The notes under the pieces: generated by a model
What the model saw: the letters and a program-made list of their open reading frames with translations, nothing else
Told to the model about the DNA's origin: nothing
Databases searched by the model: none
Assembly (NCBI RefSeq): GCF_003843835.1
Contig: NZ_RKQL01000001.1
Location: 868,001-932,000 of the forward strand
Length of the DNA: 64,000 nt
From: Tibeticola sediminis
Lineage (GTDB): Bacteria > Pseudomonadota > Gammaproteobacteria > Burkholderiales > Burkholderiaceae_C
Reading direction: 5' to 3'
Made by a program: the position numbers and the translations under genes
Shown here: positions 28,096 to 36,357 of the stretch, piece by piece
Layout of the letters: every line of letters begins with the position of its first letter
Numbering within the stretch: position 1 is the first letter of the stretch

Positions 28096-28743
28096 CTACG
28101 GCTCCAAGACTTGTACGAATTCGGGAATCGGCGTGCGGCCCGGTGCGGGCGCAGCCTCGGGCTGCGCAGCCGCCGCAGCCGGGGCCGGGGCAGAGGCGAA
28201 CGCAGGGGCAAAACGGATCGTCAGCGCGAACTGGCCATCCCGGTCGCGCGTCAGCACCACCTCCTGCAGCTTTTCTTCATGAAAGCGGCGCTCAGCCTGC
28301 GGGTCCAGACGAAGATCGAAGCGCATCCGGCCATCGAGCGTGTACATCGACAACTGGCCGCCCTTGAGGCTCAAGGTGTGCCGGTCGAAATACACCGGGC
28401 AATCGTCGCCAAACCGCAGCAAAGGCAAAGGCCGCGTGCCCAGGCGCGAGAGATGAAACGGGCTTTGCGGGTTCTGGAACACCAGCCGGCAGGTGCGCGA
28501 CACCGCATAGATCGCGTTGCACACCAGCTGCGACCCCGCCGCCGGGAACTGCTGCCGCAGCGCCTGATACGCCATGCGGTGCAGCGCCACGCGCTCCCAC
28601 ACCCGGGTCTGCTGCACCAGCGGCGCCAGCGCGTTGCACATCTGCGCAAACAAAGCCTGCAAGGCCAGCAGCCGACGGGTCTGCTCCTCATCGGTCTGCA
28701 GCGGCACCCGAAGCACGGGCGTGGGGTGGGAAACAGATTTCAT
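28096..28743 (-). CDS. TnpB-like N-terminal (WED/REC-like) protein without RuvC nuclease
   Basis: This 215-residue protein is not a known T1SS component. Its fold pattern resembles the N-terminal half of TnpB/IS605 OrfB: a starting beta strand (VLRVPLQTDEEQTRRLL), a helical segment (FAQMCNALAPLVQQTRVW, then HRMAYQALRQQFP and VCNAIYAVSRTCR), and then the strand region with YFDRHTLSLKG, LSMYTLDGRM and the closing DRDGQFALTIRF. The RuvC domain and zinc ribbon that should follow are absent; instead a 35-residue Ala/Pro tail ends the protein. I chose ATG 28743 over a frame start at 28836. The 2-base spacing to the ABC gene shows it belongs to the operon. It may bind RNA or DNA; that is inference. 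Confidence 0.6.
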   Translation of the reverse strand: MKSVSHPTPVLRVPLQTDEEQTRRLLALQALFAQMCNALAPLVQQTRVWERVALHRMAYQALRQQFPAAGSQLVCNAIYAVSRTCRLVFQNPQSPFHLSRLGTRPLPLLRFGDDCPVYFDRHTLSLKGGQLSMYTLDGRMRFDLRLDPQAERRFHEEKLQEVVLTRDRDGQFALTIRFAPAFASAPAPAAAAAQPEAAPAPGRTPIPEFVQVLEP

Positions 28744-28845
28744 ATATGTGGACTTCGGACCGCACTGTAACACGGCCCGCGGGCCACTCGGCCGCACCCG
28801 CCCGTTTGCGCTGCTCGCCGCAGCCGCGGCACACAAAGCCCGGAC

Positions 28846-29313
28846 TTACGAGCCGCTGCCCAGCCACGACGGCCAGTCCGGCCGGTCGAGCCAACCCGCT
28901 TGCCGGCACTGACGGGCCCGCAACTCGATGACCGCGTGCGAATCCTTGCGGGTCAGCTCACCCTGCACGGATCGGCCCGAGCCGCTCAACCGAACCAGAC
29001 TGCTCAGCGCGGTCACTTGGACGGTCACGGCTTCGAGCATGCCCACCTGCTCGGGCGGCGGAGGCGGCGGCCCACCCGGCTGCGGGCCATCGACCTCGAG
29101 TGAAAGGCCGTGCTCCATCGCCAAATCGCGCGGCAGGGCAAGCCCGGGCAAGGGCAATTCCGGCAAGGCCACGGCGCCGAGCTTTTCCAGCCACCCCGTC
29201 ACCCACTGCAGCGTCAAGCGCCGCGTCAGCCACCAGCTCAGCTGCGCGTCTGGGTAACGCACCGTCAGGCACAGCCGATCCGCGGCCACAACATAGGCCA
29301 GCTGCAGATTCAT
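28846..29313 (-). CDS. Conserved hypothetical protein of the type I secretion operon
   Basis: I do not recognise this 155-residue protein. It has no signal peptide or membrane segment. The first third (LQLAYVVAADRLCLTVRYP, then SWWLTRRLTLQWVTGWLEKLG) suggests a small alpha/beta domain rich in tryptophan; the middle has a proline run (GGPPPPPPEQ) as a linker; the last part (EAVTVQVTALSSLVRLSG) looks like beta strands. ATG 29313 was chosen over 29358. It lies between the 74-residue gene and the TnpB-like gene on the same strand, with gaps of 51 and 102 bases, so co-transcription is likely. A cargo- or exporter-specific chaperone is possible but unproved. Confidence 0.6.
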   Translation of the reverse strand: MNLQLAYVVAADRLCLTVRYPDAQLSWWLTRRLTLQWVTGWLEKLGAVALPELPLPGLALPRDLAMEHGLSLEVDGPQPGGPPPPPPEQVGMLEAVTVQVTALSSLVRLSGSGRSVQGELTRKDSHAVIELRARQCRQAGWLDRPDWPSWLGSGS

Positions 29314-29364
29314 CGTCCCCCACAGTCCGCAGCGGCGACGCGCGCCGTGCAAGGACACGCCCGA

Positions 29365-29589
29365 TCAACCCAGCAGCAGCAAGACATTCATCCCTGCCAT
29401 TTCCGGCTCGGCCACTCCGACCACCGTGATAACCTCGTCTCTCGGGTCAGCCGCATGCAGATAGGCCCCCTCAGCCAGGGGAAGCCAGCCCATCGCATCA
29501 GCCGCCAAGGCCACGAGCTCCGCGTCGCGCTCGACATCCGAGAGCAGCGAGGCGGCCCCTGCCTCGGGTTTCATCAACGGGCCCGTCAT
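29365..29589 (-). CDS. Small hypothetical protein, translationally coupled to the methyltransferase
   Basis: This 74-residue acidic protein (MTGPLMKPEAG... ending AGMNVLLLLG) has no known domain. Its ATG overlaps the TGA of the methyltransferase gene as ATGA (29586-29589), which is the main evidence that it is real. It ends in a hydrophobic run of six residues. Codon use and frame position match its neighbours. Function unknown. Confidence 0.55.
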   Translation of the reverse strand: MTGPLMKPEAGAASLLSDVERDAELVALAADAMGWLPLAEGAYLHAADPRDEVITVVGVAEPEMAGMNVLLLLG

Positions 29590-31124
29590 GCGATCTGCAA
29601 GGCCTTCAAGAGGGGCAGGCGTTGCTCAGCAAAGGCTTGCGCCTGCCGCGTCAGTTCAGCCAGGTTTTCTTCGGCGCTCTCCAGCGCCTGACCGTCTTTG
29701 ATCAACCGCTGCCCTTGGGCCGAAAGCAGCTGCCACGCCATGCTCGCCCAGTCTGGCGGCGTCTTGTGCCCCTGTTGGCGCGCCAGCAGGAACAGTTGGT
29801 GAAACCGGGGCACCGCGATGCCGCCGCCGGTCACGGGGCTGGCGAGATAGCTCAGCTCTTGGCGACTGCGAGCCAGCATCATCAGATGGGAATTGAGCCG
29901 CTCGGTGCGTTTTTTGGCGCGCTGAATGCTGGCTTCGTCTTGAGCCGGCAGCAGCACGCCGGCACCGGTGAGCACCGCCACCGCTTCGCGCAACTGCCCA
30001 AAGCCCAGGCCAGCCGCCTGCAGCCCCTGCTCGAGCTGGGCCAGGGTTTTGGGCTTGTGGTCGGCCAGTTGATCGAGGATCGGGCCGTAGACGGCCGCCT
30101 GCAAGTCCGCCTCGCCCAGCGCGCCGTTGACCTTGAGACGCACCTCGGCGCGTGGCTGTACCAGCACCACGCGCTGCGCCCGCAGTGCCTCCCACTGCTC
30201 GAGCGCGGTGAGGCGACGCGCGCCTTTGACCCAAAAATCCTTCCTGAACTGCTGGTTGACGCAAAAGTCCCGCACCATCTGGCGCAGCAACGGGTCCGGA
30301 ATGCGGTCGAGCAGCGTGCGCTGCTGCGGCGTGAGATTGATCGCGTCCAACGTGTCGAGCAGATTCGCCGAACACGCCCATTGCAGCTTGGCGCTTTCGA
30401 GAGCCTGGCCCATCTGCGCCACGCTCATCGGATGCCAGTCGCGGTTGAAGTACTCATGCGCGAGGTAGTGGCGGTTTTGCTCCTGGATACGCTTGAGGCG
30501 TTCGGGAATTTGCGGGTTCGCACGGGCAAAAGCCGGGTTGGTGGCCAGCAAGTCTTGGGCAAAACCCAGCGCCGCGTCGATGCGCGGCACGATGCCTGCG
30601 CCTTCGGCGCCCATGGCCTGAGCGTACTCCAGCAAAAGCTCGCGCATCGGCACCATGGCGGCCCAGCCGGGTTGGGCGTTGTAGCTGATGTAGAGCACAC
30701 CGCCCACTTTGAGCTTGCGCCGGATGAAGTCGACAATCACCGCGCGGTTCGCATCCGAAATCCAGCTCCAAATACCGTGCAGGCCGATGTAGTCGAAGTC
30801 CGGCAGGTCGGTGCGGGCACAAAACTCGGCAAACGCTTGGTCCGACAGCTGCGCACCGTTGTCGCCGACTGCGGCCAGCTCTTGCGCAAAAGCCGCTTGG
30901 GCCGGGTTGAAGTCGGTGCCATGCCAGGCCACCGCCGAAGCGGCTGCATGCAGATTGATGCTCATGCCCTGGCCAAAGCCCAGCTCACAGGCCGTGCGCA
31001 CCTCGGGCGCGACCCAAGCCGCGTAGCGCAGTGCCGCTTGAGCGTGCAAGGGATTGAGTTCGGCGTAGTAGCCGTGGGTATAAGTGATGTCGGCGACGTA
31101 GCCAGCGGTCCAGTCGGTCATCAT
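29586..31124 (-). CDS. SAM-dependent methyltransferase with regulatory domain
   Basis: About 512 residues. The N-terminal half is a class I SAM methyltransferase: motif I ACELGFGQGMSINLHAA, an acidic ribose-binding segment (HGTDFNPAQ), and the motif FDYIGLHGIWSWISD. The middle and C-terminal half match the methyltransferase regulatory domain family (PF10119-like), with RKDFWVKGARRLT and the HLMMLARSR section. Related proteins occur beside S-layer or polysaccharide genes. Its target is unknown; modification of the exported protein is only a guess. Starts are possible at 31166, 31148, 31124 and 31121; I used the tandem ATG at 31124 before TDWTAGYVADI, where homology would begin. Confidence 0.8.
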   Translation of the reverse strand: MMTDWTAGYVADITYTHGYYAELNPLHAQAALRYAAWVAPEVRTACELGFGQGMSINLHAAASAVAWHGTDFNPAQAAFAQELAAVGDNGAQLSDQAFAEFCARTDLPDFDYIGLHGIWSWISDANRAVIVDFIRRKLKVGGVLYISYNAQPGWAAMVPMRELLLEYAQAMGAEGAGIVPRIDAALGFAQDLLATNPAFARANPQIPERLKRIQEQNRHYLAHEYFNRDWHPMSVAQMGQALESAKLQWACSANLLDTLDAINLTPQQRTLLDRIPDPLLRQMVRDFCVNQQFRKDFWVKGARRLTALEQWEALRAQRVVLVQPRAEVRLKVNGALGEADLQAAVYGPILDQLADHKPKTLAQLEQGLQAAGLGFGQLREAVAVLTGAGVLLPAQDEASIQRAKKRTERLNSHLMMLARSRQELSYLASPVTGGGIAVPRFHQLFLLARQQGHKTPPDWASMAWQLLSAQGQRLIKDGQALESAEENLAELTRQAQAFAEQRLPLLKALQIA

Positions 31125-31554
31125 GCGTTCGGGTTTCTTCTTGGGCATTTTTGCGAGGTAGCCCATCCAACCAGCAGCTCCAACGCTCGCCCGCTCCGTC
31201 GGCCGTGGTGTGCCTCAGCCCCAAGGGCCGCCGCAGTGACGGGGCTCGGTCCGATGAGTAGCCGGATGATAAACCTGGACACTGGCGCCTCCGGATCTCC
31301 GGACGAATCACAAGCCCAGAGCGCCGGGGTGTCGGCACCGATCCAGTGTCCGTTGGGGGCAGCCACTTCGCTGATCGTCCAGCGCTTTGCTTTTGCACAG
31401 GAGGATGGTTTCGGTACTCGGGTTACCGATGCCGTTGCTCTTTGGCGTCGGTTATCTGCTTGGCCGCTGGCGCAACCGCTGCTGGCCGCACCATGCAAAG
31501 GTCGGCGCTGCCGCAGCAGCATCCTCTCAACCAACGCCGGCTGTTGTTCGCAGC
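31125..31554. other. Gap of about 430 bases with no recognised gene
   Basis: Between the methyltransferase start and the end of the DUF3782-like gene. Open frames exist on both strands (as everywhere in GC-rich DNA) but none has recognisable homology or a good ribosome binding site. It must hold the promoter of the T1SS operon; I see no convincing -35/-10 pair. Confidence 0.5.
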
Positions 31555-32172
31555 TCACCACACCCGCGGTGCAAAGCCAGGGTCGTTCTTGAGTGCCACC
31601 GTCTCGCCCGATGGGGCCAGCACCCAGAGCCCGGCGGCCTGTGCTGCCTCGATAGCATCCTCATCGACCACTATCCCGGCCACCGCCCCATGAACCCGCA
31701 TGTCAGCATACTTTGGCAGCAGCCGCTTGAACTTGTTCATCCGTTCGACATGCCGCTCGACCTCCTCGCGCGTCAGGCGGCTTTTGCACTCGACCGCCAC
31801 AGCAGTGTCGCCGTCAACCACCAAGAGGGCGACCTCGATCGCCTCGCCAGCACGACGCGAGGTCACGCGGCGATGGACCTCGCTGACATCGAGCCCGCGC
31901 GCCCGAAAGAGGTCCACCAGCGCGGGTTCGACCATCGCCTCGACGAACTCGCCCAAGCGGTTGCCCAGGTCGCCAAAGCGGCGTGAGAGCTTGTCGAAGC
32001 GCTCGAAGACTTCGCGCATCTTGCGGTCGGTCTCGCGCATCTGCGCTTCGGTCTCTTGGAATTTACGGTCGGTTTCCTGGAACTTGCGGTCGGTTTCCTT
32101 GCTTTGGATGGCGAGTTCTGCCAGGAGGGCCTTGATCTCGTCCCAGCTCATCTCGGCGGCGGTGGCGCTCAT
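31555..32172 (-). CDS. DUF3782-like protein: coiled coil plus PD-(D/E)XK nuclease-like domain
   Basis: This 205-residue protein starts with a helical region that includes a tandem heptad repeat (ETDRKFQ, ETDRKFQ, ETEAQMR, ETDRKMR, residues about 26-53), a coiled coil of the tail-fibre or sensor type. The second half has the restriction-like core: IEVALLVVDGDTAVAVECKSRLT, with the catalytic ExK as ECK and an acid upstream. DUF3782 proteins with this layout are common in cyanobacteria and scattered in other bacteria, with unknown role. A good GGGGAGAGA site precedes ATG 32172. No toxin-antitoxin partner is visible. Confidence 0.7.
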   Translation of the reverse strand: MSATAAEMSWDEIKALLAELAIQSKETDRKFQETDRKFQETEAQMRETDRKMREVFERFDKLSRRFGDLGNRLGEFVEAMVEPALVDLFRARGLDVSEVHRRVTSRRAGEAIEVALLVVDGDTAVAVECKSRLTREEVERHVERMNKFKRLLPKYADMRVHGAVAGIVVDEDAIEAAQAAGLWVLAPSGETVALKNDPGFAPRVW

Positions 32173-32265
32173 CGACGTCTCTCCCCGGATTGCATGGCTT
32201 CATTCTCGCACAGCCACCACCGGCGCCCTTGACAAGGCAAGAAAATCGGGAATCGCAAAACGACA

Positions 32266-33423
32266 CTACGCCGCTTGACTCTCAAACACCCGATTGGCCG
32301 CTTTCATCCCGCGCAAGAACTTCGCCTGCCGCCGGGCGGCAAGCTCGACCAATGCCGCCGGCTTGCCGATGGCGCTGCCGAATGCTTTCAGCAAGCTCGC
32401 GGCATGTTCGATGAACGCCTCCGTGTCGATGCCCAGGCGCTCCAGGAGTTTCGGCGTCTTCTCGGGGATGAAGCCGCGCTTCTTGGGGTGCACGCATCGG
32501 CCCAGTGTTTCGATGAGGTCAATGTAATCCTCGAAGGCGAAGGGTATCGCCCAATCTTCACGCCCTGTCGCATCGAAAGGAAGCAAGGGGGCCGGCGTCA
32601 GTCCTGCCATCGCCGCTTCGTTCGTGTCGAGGGTGGCGCAAGCCTTGCTCGCCGCAGGCGCTTCCTGAGCCGCCGCGACCTCTGCTGCGTCGTGCCTGAC
32701 GACCACGCTTTCAGGGGCCGCAAGGATAGACGGCGCCTGCATCGTCGCGATCGCGTGCTGGACGCGCTCTTCCACCACCTGCGGCTGCAGGCGCGCTTGC
32801 ACGCTGGTGTAGTCGCTGGCTTCCGGGGTCTTGGCCATCCCGGCGCGGATCGGATTGAGATCGACATAGGCCATTGCCGCGAGCAGCGCCTGCTCATCCA
32901 GAAGCGCCTGGCTCTTGAAGCGACCTTCCCAGAAGCGGCCTTTCACTTGGTCCTCCTGGTTCGCCAGCCGCGCAATCCCCTCGTTGAGCACCCGCATGTA
33001 CCAGGACAAATCCGCCAAGCGGGCGCGGTAAAGCTGCGCCCATTCCTGCACCCGCGCCAGCTCCGCCGCACCCAACTCGACCCGGGTGCACGGATCGAGG
33101 TACCGCCGAACCAGCAGGGGGCCGGTGAAAAGCTGCGTCCATCGCATGAGCACCTCGTCATCGCTCAGGGCCTGCGCGCGCTGGGCATCGACCCGGAGCA
33201 CGATGTGGTAGTGGTTGCTCATCACCGCATAAGCGGCCACATCGATGGTAAAGACCGAGGCGAGCTGCCGGATGCGCGCTTCGATCCAACCGCGCCGGTG
33301 GTCGAAGTTCTTGCCCGTGTGGGCGTCCTCACCACACAGGAAAGCACGCCGCACGCAGCGGCTGACCACGTGATACCACGCGGTGTCGGAGAGCGAAACC
33401 AGAGTTGAGCGGGGGCGGGTCAT
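32266..33423 (-). CDS. REP-associated tyrosine transposase (RAYT, IS200-like Y1 HUH family)
   Basis: This 385-residue protein has the Y1_Tnp domain in its first half: WYHVVSRCVRRAFLCG, the metal-binding HUH motif as SNHYHIVLRV, and the candidate nucleophile tyrosine in LSWYMRVLNEGIARLANQ, followed by GRFWEGRFKSQAL. The second half (after about residue 215) is a RAYT-like C-terminal extension typical of proteobacterial single-copy transposases that act on REP sequences. Start ATG 33423 (MTRPRS). It is not flanked by IS605-type ends. Two 16-bp direct repeats just upstream (33503 and 33537) could be its REP-like sites. Confidence 0.88.
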   Translation of the reverse strand: MTRPRSTLVSLSDTAWYHVVSRCVRRAFLCGEDAHTGKNFDHRRGWIEARIRQLASVFTIDVAAYAVMSNHYHIVLRVDAQRAQALSDDEVLMRWTQLFTGPLLVRRYLDPCTRVELGAAELARVQEWAQLYRARLADLSWYMRVLNEGIARLANQEDQVKGRFWEGRFKSQALLDEQALLAAMAYVDLNPIRAGMAKTPEASDYTSVQARLQPQVVEERVQHAIATMQAPSILAAPESVVVRHDAAEVAAAQEAPAASKACATLDTNEAAMAGLTPAPLLPFDATGREDWAIPFAFEDYIDLIETLGRCVHPKKRGFIPEKTPKLLERLGIDTEAFIEHAASLLKAFGSAIGKPAALVELAARRQAKFLRGMKAANRVFESQAA

Positions 33424-33502
33424 GGGCGAAGGATGGCAGAGCAGAGAATCATGCAGTTGTCTTCTCAGGTGGCGTGTTCGAAGGAAAGCTCGTAGTGTCA
33501 AT

Positions 33503-33552
33503 AGTAAGTGGGTGTCCTTTATTTATTCATTTCACCAGTAAGTGGGTGTCCT
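33503..33552. repeat. Two direct 16-bp repeats (AGTAAGTGGGTGTCCT), 34-bp period
   Basis: Identical copies at 33503-33518 and 33537-33552, upstream of the RAYT gene and downstream of the S-layer gene. The 18 bases between are AT-rich (TTATTTATTCATTTCACC). The AAGTGGGTGTCC motif is one I have seen beside RAYT genes; possible transposase recognition sites. Confidence 0.65.
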
Positions 33553-33581
33553 CGTTGCCGACGCCCGTGCCGGGCGCACAT

Positions 33582-33613
33582 AAAAAACCCCGCCCTTCTT
33601 GCGAGGGGCGGGG
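33582..33613 (-). terminator. Rho-independent terminator of the S-layer-like gene
   Basis: On the minus strand CCCCGCCC (33613-33606) pairs with GGGCGGGG (33595-33588) and is followed by TTTTTTA. It begins about 60 bases after the stop at 33674, so it ends the S-layer transcript before the RAYT gene. Confidence 0.85.
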
Positions 33614-33673
33614 TGCGGATGCCAAGCATGCGCCCGCGTCGTGTGACAGGCGCAAACGACTTGACAATCGGAG

Positions 33674-36232
33674 TTAGAGCACGAAGTTTCCAGCCACCAG
33701 ACCGGAGGTCACACCGGTGAGCTGGATGGCCATGTCGGCGCTTGTGAGCGCTGCATCACCGTCAACGTCGATGTAGAGCGTAGAGGTCGAGCTGTCGAAC
33801 ACAGCGTTGGTTTTGTTATTGTTGACCAATGCAGTCAGAACAGCACCATAGCCATTCGCGATTCCGAGGAATTGACCTGCCGTGCCGGAAATCGCGGACA
33901 CATCAATCACATCACCGCCCGCTCCCACCTGGAAGTTGGTGATGACGTCCACCTTGGTGCCTTGGGAATCGGTCGCAGCGGTGTATACGTAGGTATCCAC
34001 GCCGGTGCCGCCGGTCATGATGTCCTTGCCGCTGCCGCCGGTGATGCTGTTGGTACCATTGCCTGCGTTGATGGTGTCGTCACCCGCGCCGCCGGTGATG
34101 GTGTCGTTGCCGGCACCCGTGACGATAGTGGCGGACTTGGTGGCTCCTACCGTAGAGGCATTGAATGTGGTGTTGGTATCGCCGCCGGTCAGGGTGACGC
34201 TGCCTGTGCCGACCGTGGTGACGGAAACCGCCCCCTTGGTCACACCGCTGGTGTTGATGGTCTCCAGCGCCGTGCTGCCGGCGCTGAGGGTCAGGGTCAC
34301 GCCGGCGTCACCCGTGACATTCAGGGTCTTGGCGTTGGCCGCATCCAGCGTCAGGGTGTGAGCGATGGTGCCGCTGGGCGTGGCCGCGGAATCGTCGGTG
34401 TTGAGGTTGACGGTTTCGACGTTGGCGACGGTCACGGTTTGCGCGCTGATGCTTGCCGTATTCGAGATGGCCAGGTTGATGATGTCACTGGAGTTGCTCG
34501 CAGCGCCCGCAACGTTGATGGTGGTGGATGTGCCGGCAGTCTGCCCTGTCGTCCAGGTCACCGTGCCGTTGGTGGCCAGGTTGTCGAGCGTCAAGTTTTG
34601 ACCAATGTTCGCCGACACCCGCACATCGGCGATGTTGTCGAGGTTGGCGAGGTTGACCGACACTGCCGCACCGGCGGCACCGCTGATGTCCAGGCGCTCG
34701 AAGCCGTCGATGGAATTGGCGAAGGTGGAGCTTGCGGTCGCGGTGGCCGCGTCATCAGCGTCCATGGAAATCGTGTCGGTGCCATCGCCGCCTTTGAGGC
34801 TGCCACCGCTGCCCAAGGCCGTCACGCCGGTGGTGATGACGACCGTGTCATCGCCCTTGCCCATGTCGATGGTCTTGGTGGTGGCGCCGACTTCGACCTT
34901 GTCCTTGCCGTCACCACCGGTGAAGGACACGCCGGTGCCCAGCGCGGTGGTGATGGTCACCCCGGCGGTGTTGGTGGAGGTGATGCCCGTCACCGAACCC
35001 GGAGCGGCGGTCAGGGTCACGGCCGCGTCACCCGCGAAGGACAGGCTGGTCGCAGCAGCTGCGGTCAGGCCGATGCTGGACGCTTTGCTCGATCCCGTAA
35101 TCGCCACCGCGGTTGCGGTGTTGTCCTGAATGGCGGCCCCACCCGTGACGTTGTTCACCGTCACATTCAGCGTGCGCGTACCCGCCGCGGCGGTAACAGT
35201 GGCGTTTTGGTTGGTATTGGCCAGCGACAGGCTGGTCAGCGCATCCGACGTGATGGTTGCGGCGCCGGAATTGCCATCGATGGAGACCGAGGCGAGCGTG
35301 TCGGTGGTAGCGGCATCGCTTACCGTAACACTAGCGGCATTCTTGACCGTCACCGACGTGGCGTTGCCCTTGGTGTTGATGGTCACATTTTGGGCCGTGC
35401 TGTTGAGGTCCTGGTACGTGACCGATTGCAGACCGCTGAGGCCTGCCAGGTTCAGGGTACTGGCTGCGCCGGTGGCGGCCTGGTAGATGAGGTTTTCGAC
35501 GTTTTTGATGGTGGCGAGGTTAAAATTGGCGCCCGTACCGGTGTCACCGATGTATAGAGTGTCGTTGCCGTTGCCACCGTCGATCACGTCGCCCAGGGTC
35601 AGCGTGCTATGAGTGCCGTTAATCGTATCGTTGCCACTGGTACCGGGGACGTTATCCAGACCGGTAGTGAGCGTAAACGTCTGCCCCGTCGCCACACCGG
35701 CCAACACCGCGTCCAGCGCCGCCGGCGTCGACACGTCGGTCGTCGGCGTCACGCCGGCGATGACCGACTTAAGGACGGCCAGGTCAGTGGTGTCGCCAAG
35801 CTTGACTTCGGTGTAGTACCGCGCAACGGCCACTTGGTTGGCCAGCAGCTTGGCGGTGTTGCCCCAGTCGGGATCCGTCAAGGGCTTGTTGGCCAGGTTG
35901 GTGAAGATTTGGTAGATCACGTCGCCACGAGTCCAGCCGATATTGAGGGCAGCCTCGACGTCGGCCTTGGCTTGCGCCTTGGCGGCGGCGCTGGCGGAGG
36001 TGCCAACGACGTTTTCGATCAAGGCGTTCGCGAACTGCGCGTTCGTGTAGAAGTTGGGATACACCGAGGTGAACTGCGGCTTGGTGGTGTAGACGTTGAC
36101 GATTTGCTTGGTCGTCATGCCGGCCGCGTAGGCGTCGGCGATTTGGTTCATGTAGGTGACGCCGGGGGCGGCACCAAAAGCGATGGCAAAGAACCGATAG
36201 GCATCGGTTTGTTGCTGAATGGTCATAGCCAT
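33674..36232 (-). CDS. RTX S-layer-like secreted protein, probable T1SS cargo
   Basis: This 852-residue, Thr/Ala/Asn-rich protein has no N-terminal signal peptide and, as far as I can see, no cysteine. An N-terminal helical domain of about 150 residues (QQQTDAYRFFAIAFGAAPG, DPDWGNTAKLLANQVAVARYY) resembles the anchoring part of RsaA-like S-layer proteins. A long beta-rich repeat region follows, with scattered RTX calcium motifs (GGNGNDTLYIG, GKGDDTVVI, GGDGTDTIS) and a C-terminal block (GAGNDTITGGAGDDTINAGNG, then GGSGKDIMTGGTGVD) before a T1SS-type C-terminus. ATG 36232 follows AGGAG by 8 bases. The T1SS genes lie 2.5 kb downstream on the same strand. High expression and a paracrystalline coat are inferred. 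Confidence 0.85.
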   Translation of the reverse strand: MAMTIQQQTDAYRFFAIAFGAAPGVTYMNQIADAYAAGMTTKQIVNVYTTKPQFTSVYPNFYTNAQFANALIENVVGTSASAAAKAQAKADVEAALNIGWTRGDVIYQIFTNLANKPLTDPDWGNTAKLLANQVAVARYYTEVKLGDTTDLAVLKSVIAGVTPTTDVSTPAALDAVLAGVATGQTFTLTTGLDNVPGTSGNDTINGTHSTLTLGDVIDGGNGNDTLYIGDTGTGANFNLATIKNVENLIYQAATGAASTLNLAGLSGLQSVTYQDLNSTAQNVTINTKGNATSVTVKNAASVTVSDAATTDTLASVSIDGNSGAATITSDALTSLSLANTNQNATVTAAAGTRTLNVTVNNVTGGAAIQDNTATAVAITGSSKASSIGLTAAAATSLSFAGDAAVTLTAAPGSVTGITSTNTAGVTITTALGTGVSFTGGDGKDKVEVGATTKTIDMGKGDDTVVITTGVTALGSGGSLKGGDGTDTISMDADDAATATASSTFANSIDGFERLDISGAAGAAVSVNLANLDNIADVRVSANIGQNLTLDNLATNGTVTWTTGQTAGTSTTINVAGAASNSSDIINLAISNTASISAQTVTVANVETVNLNTDDSAATPSGTIAHTLTLDAANAKTLNVTGDAGVTLTLSAGSTALETINTSGVTKGAVSVTTVGTGSVTLTGGDTNTTFNASTVGATKSATIVTGAGNDTITGGAGDDTINAGNGTNSITGGSGKDIMTGGTGVDTYVYTAATDSQGTKVDVITNFQVGAGGDVIDVSAISGTAGQFLGIANGYGAVLTALVNNNKTNAVFDSSTSTLYIDVDGDAALTSADMAIQLTGVTSGLVAGNFVL

Positions 36233-36304
36233 GGGTTGCACTCCTGAAATGGAAAGGGAGGAATCGACCCCGCCGCGGCTAGACGGCCGCATGGGGACGC
36301 ACCC

Positions 36305-36333
36305 ATTGTATGCGGGCATTGATCCAAGTCCAG
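36305..36333 (-). promoter_or_regulatory. Candidate promoter of the S-layer-like gene
   Basis: On the minus strand TACAAT (36310-36305) lies 17 bases after CTGGAC (36333-36328). The -10 is good and the -35 poor, as expected for an activator-dependent promoter. Transcription would start near 36298, giving a leader of about 65 bases. Confidence 0.5.
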
Positions 36334-36341
36334 CCCTAGCA

Positions 36342-36357
36342 TGTGACGGGCGTCACA
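36342..36357. promoter_or_regulatory. Perfect CRP/Vfr-type binding site (TGTGAC-GGGC-GTCACA)
   Basis: TGTGA-N6-TCACA, the exact CRP consensus half sites, within a 16-bp perfect dyad. It lies 110-125 bases upstream of the S-layer start and just upstream of the candidate promoter (centre about 50 bases before the inferred start point). The only other nearby gene end is that of the TPR gene at 36515, which is convergent in no sense (same strand), so the site most likely serves the S-layer gene. Confidence 0.75.

Noticed and set aside
28096-28743. Complete IS605-family insertion sequence
   Set aside because: No RuvC domain, no TnpA next to it, no IS ends, and a 2-base junction with the exporter gene.
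31121-31561. 146-codon minus-strand open frame in the gap upstream of the methyltransferase
   Set aside because: No homology, Arg/Ser-rich, no ribosome binding site; looks like a chance frame.
32045-32110. Short direct repeats that could look like a CRISPR array
   Set aside because: They encode the ETDRKFQ heptads in frame within the DUF3782-like gene, with no spacers.
33503-33552. Two 16-bp repeats as a mini CRISPR
   Set aside because: Only two units, no cas genes, non-palindromic, and adjacent to a RAYT gene.
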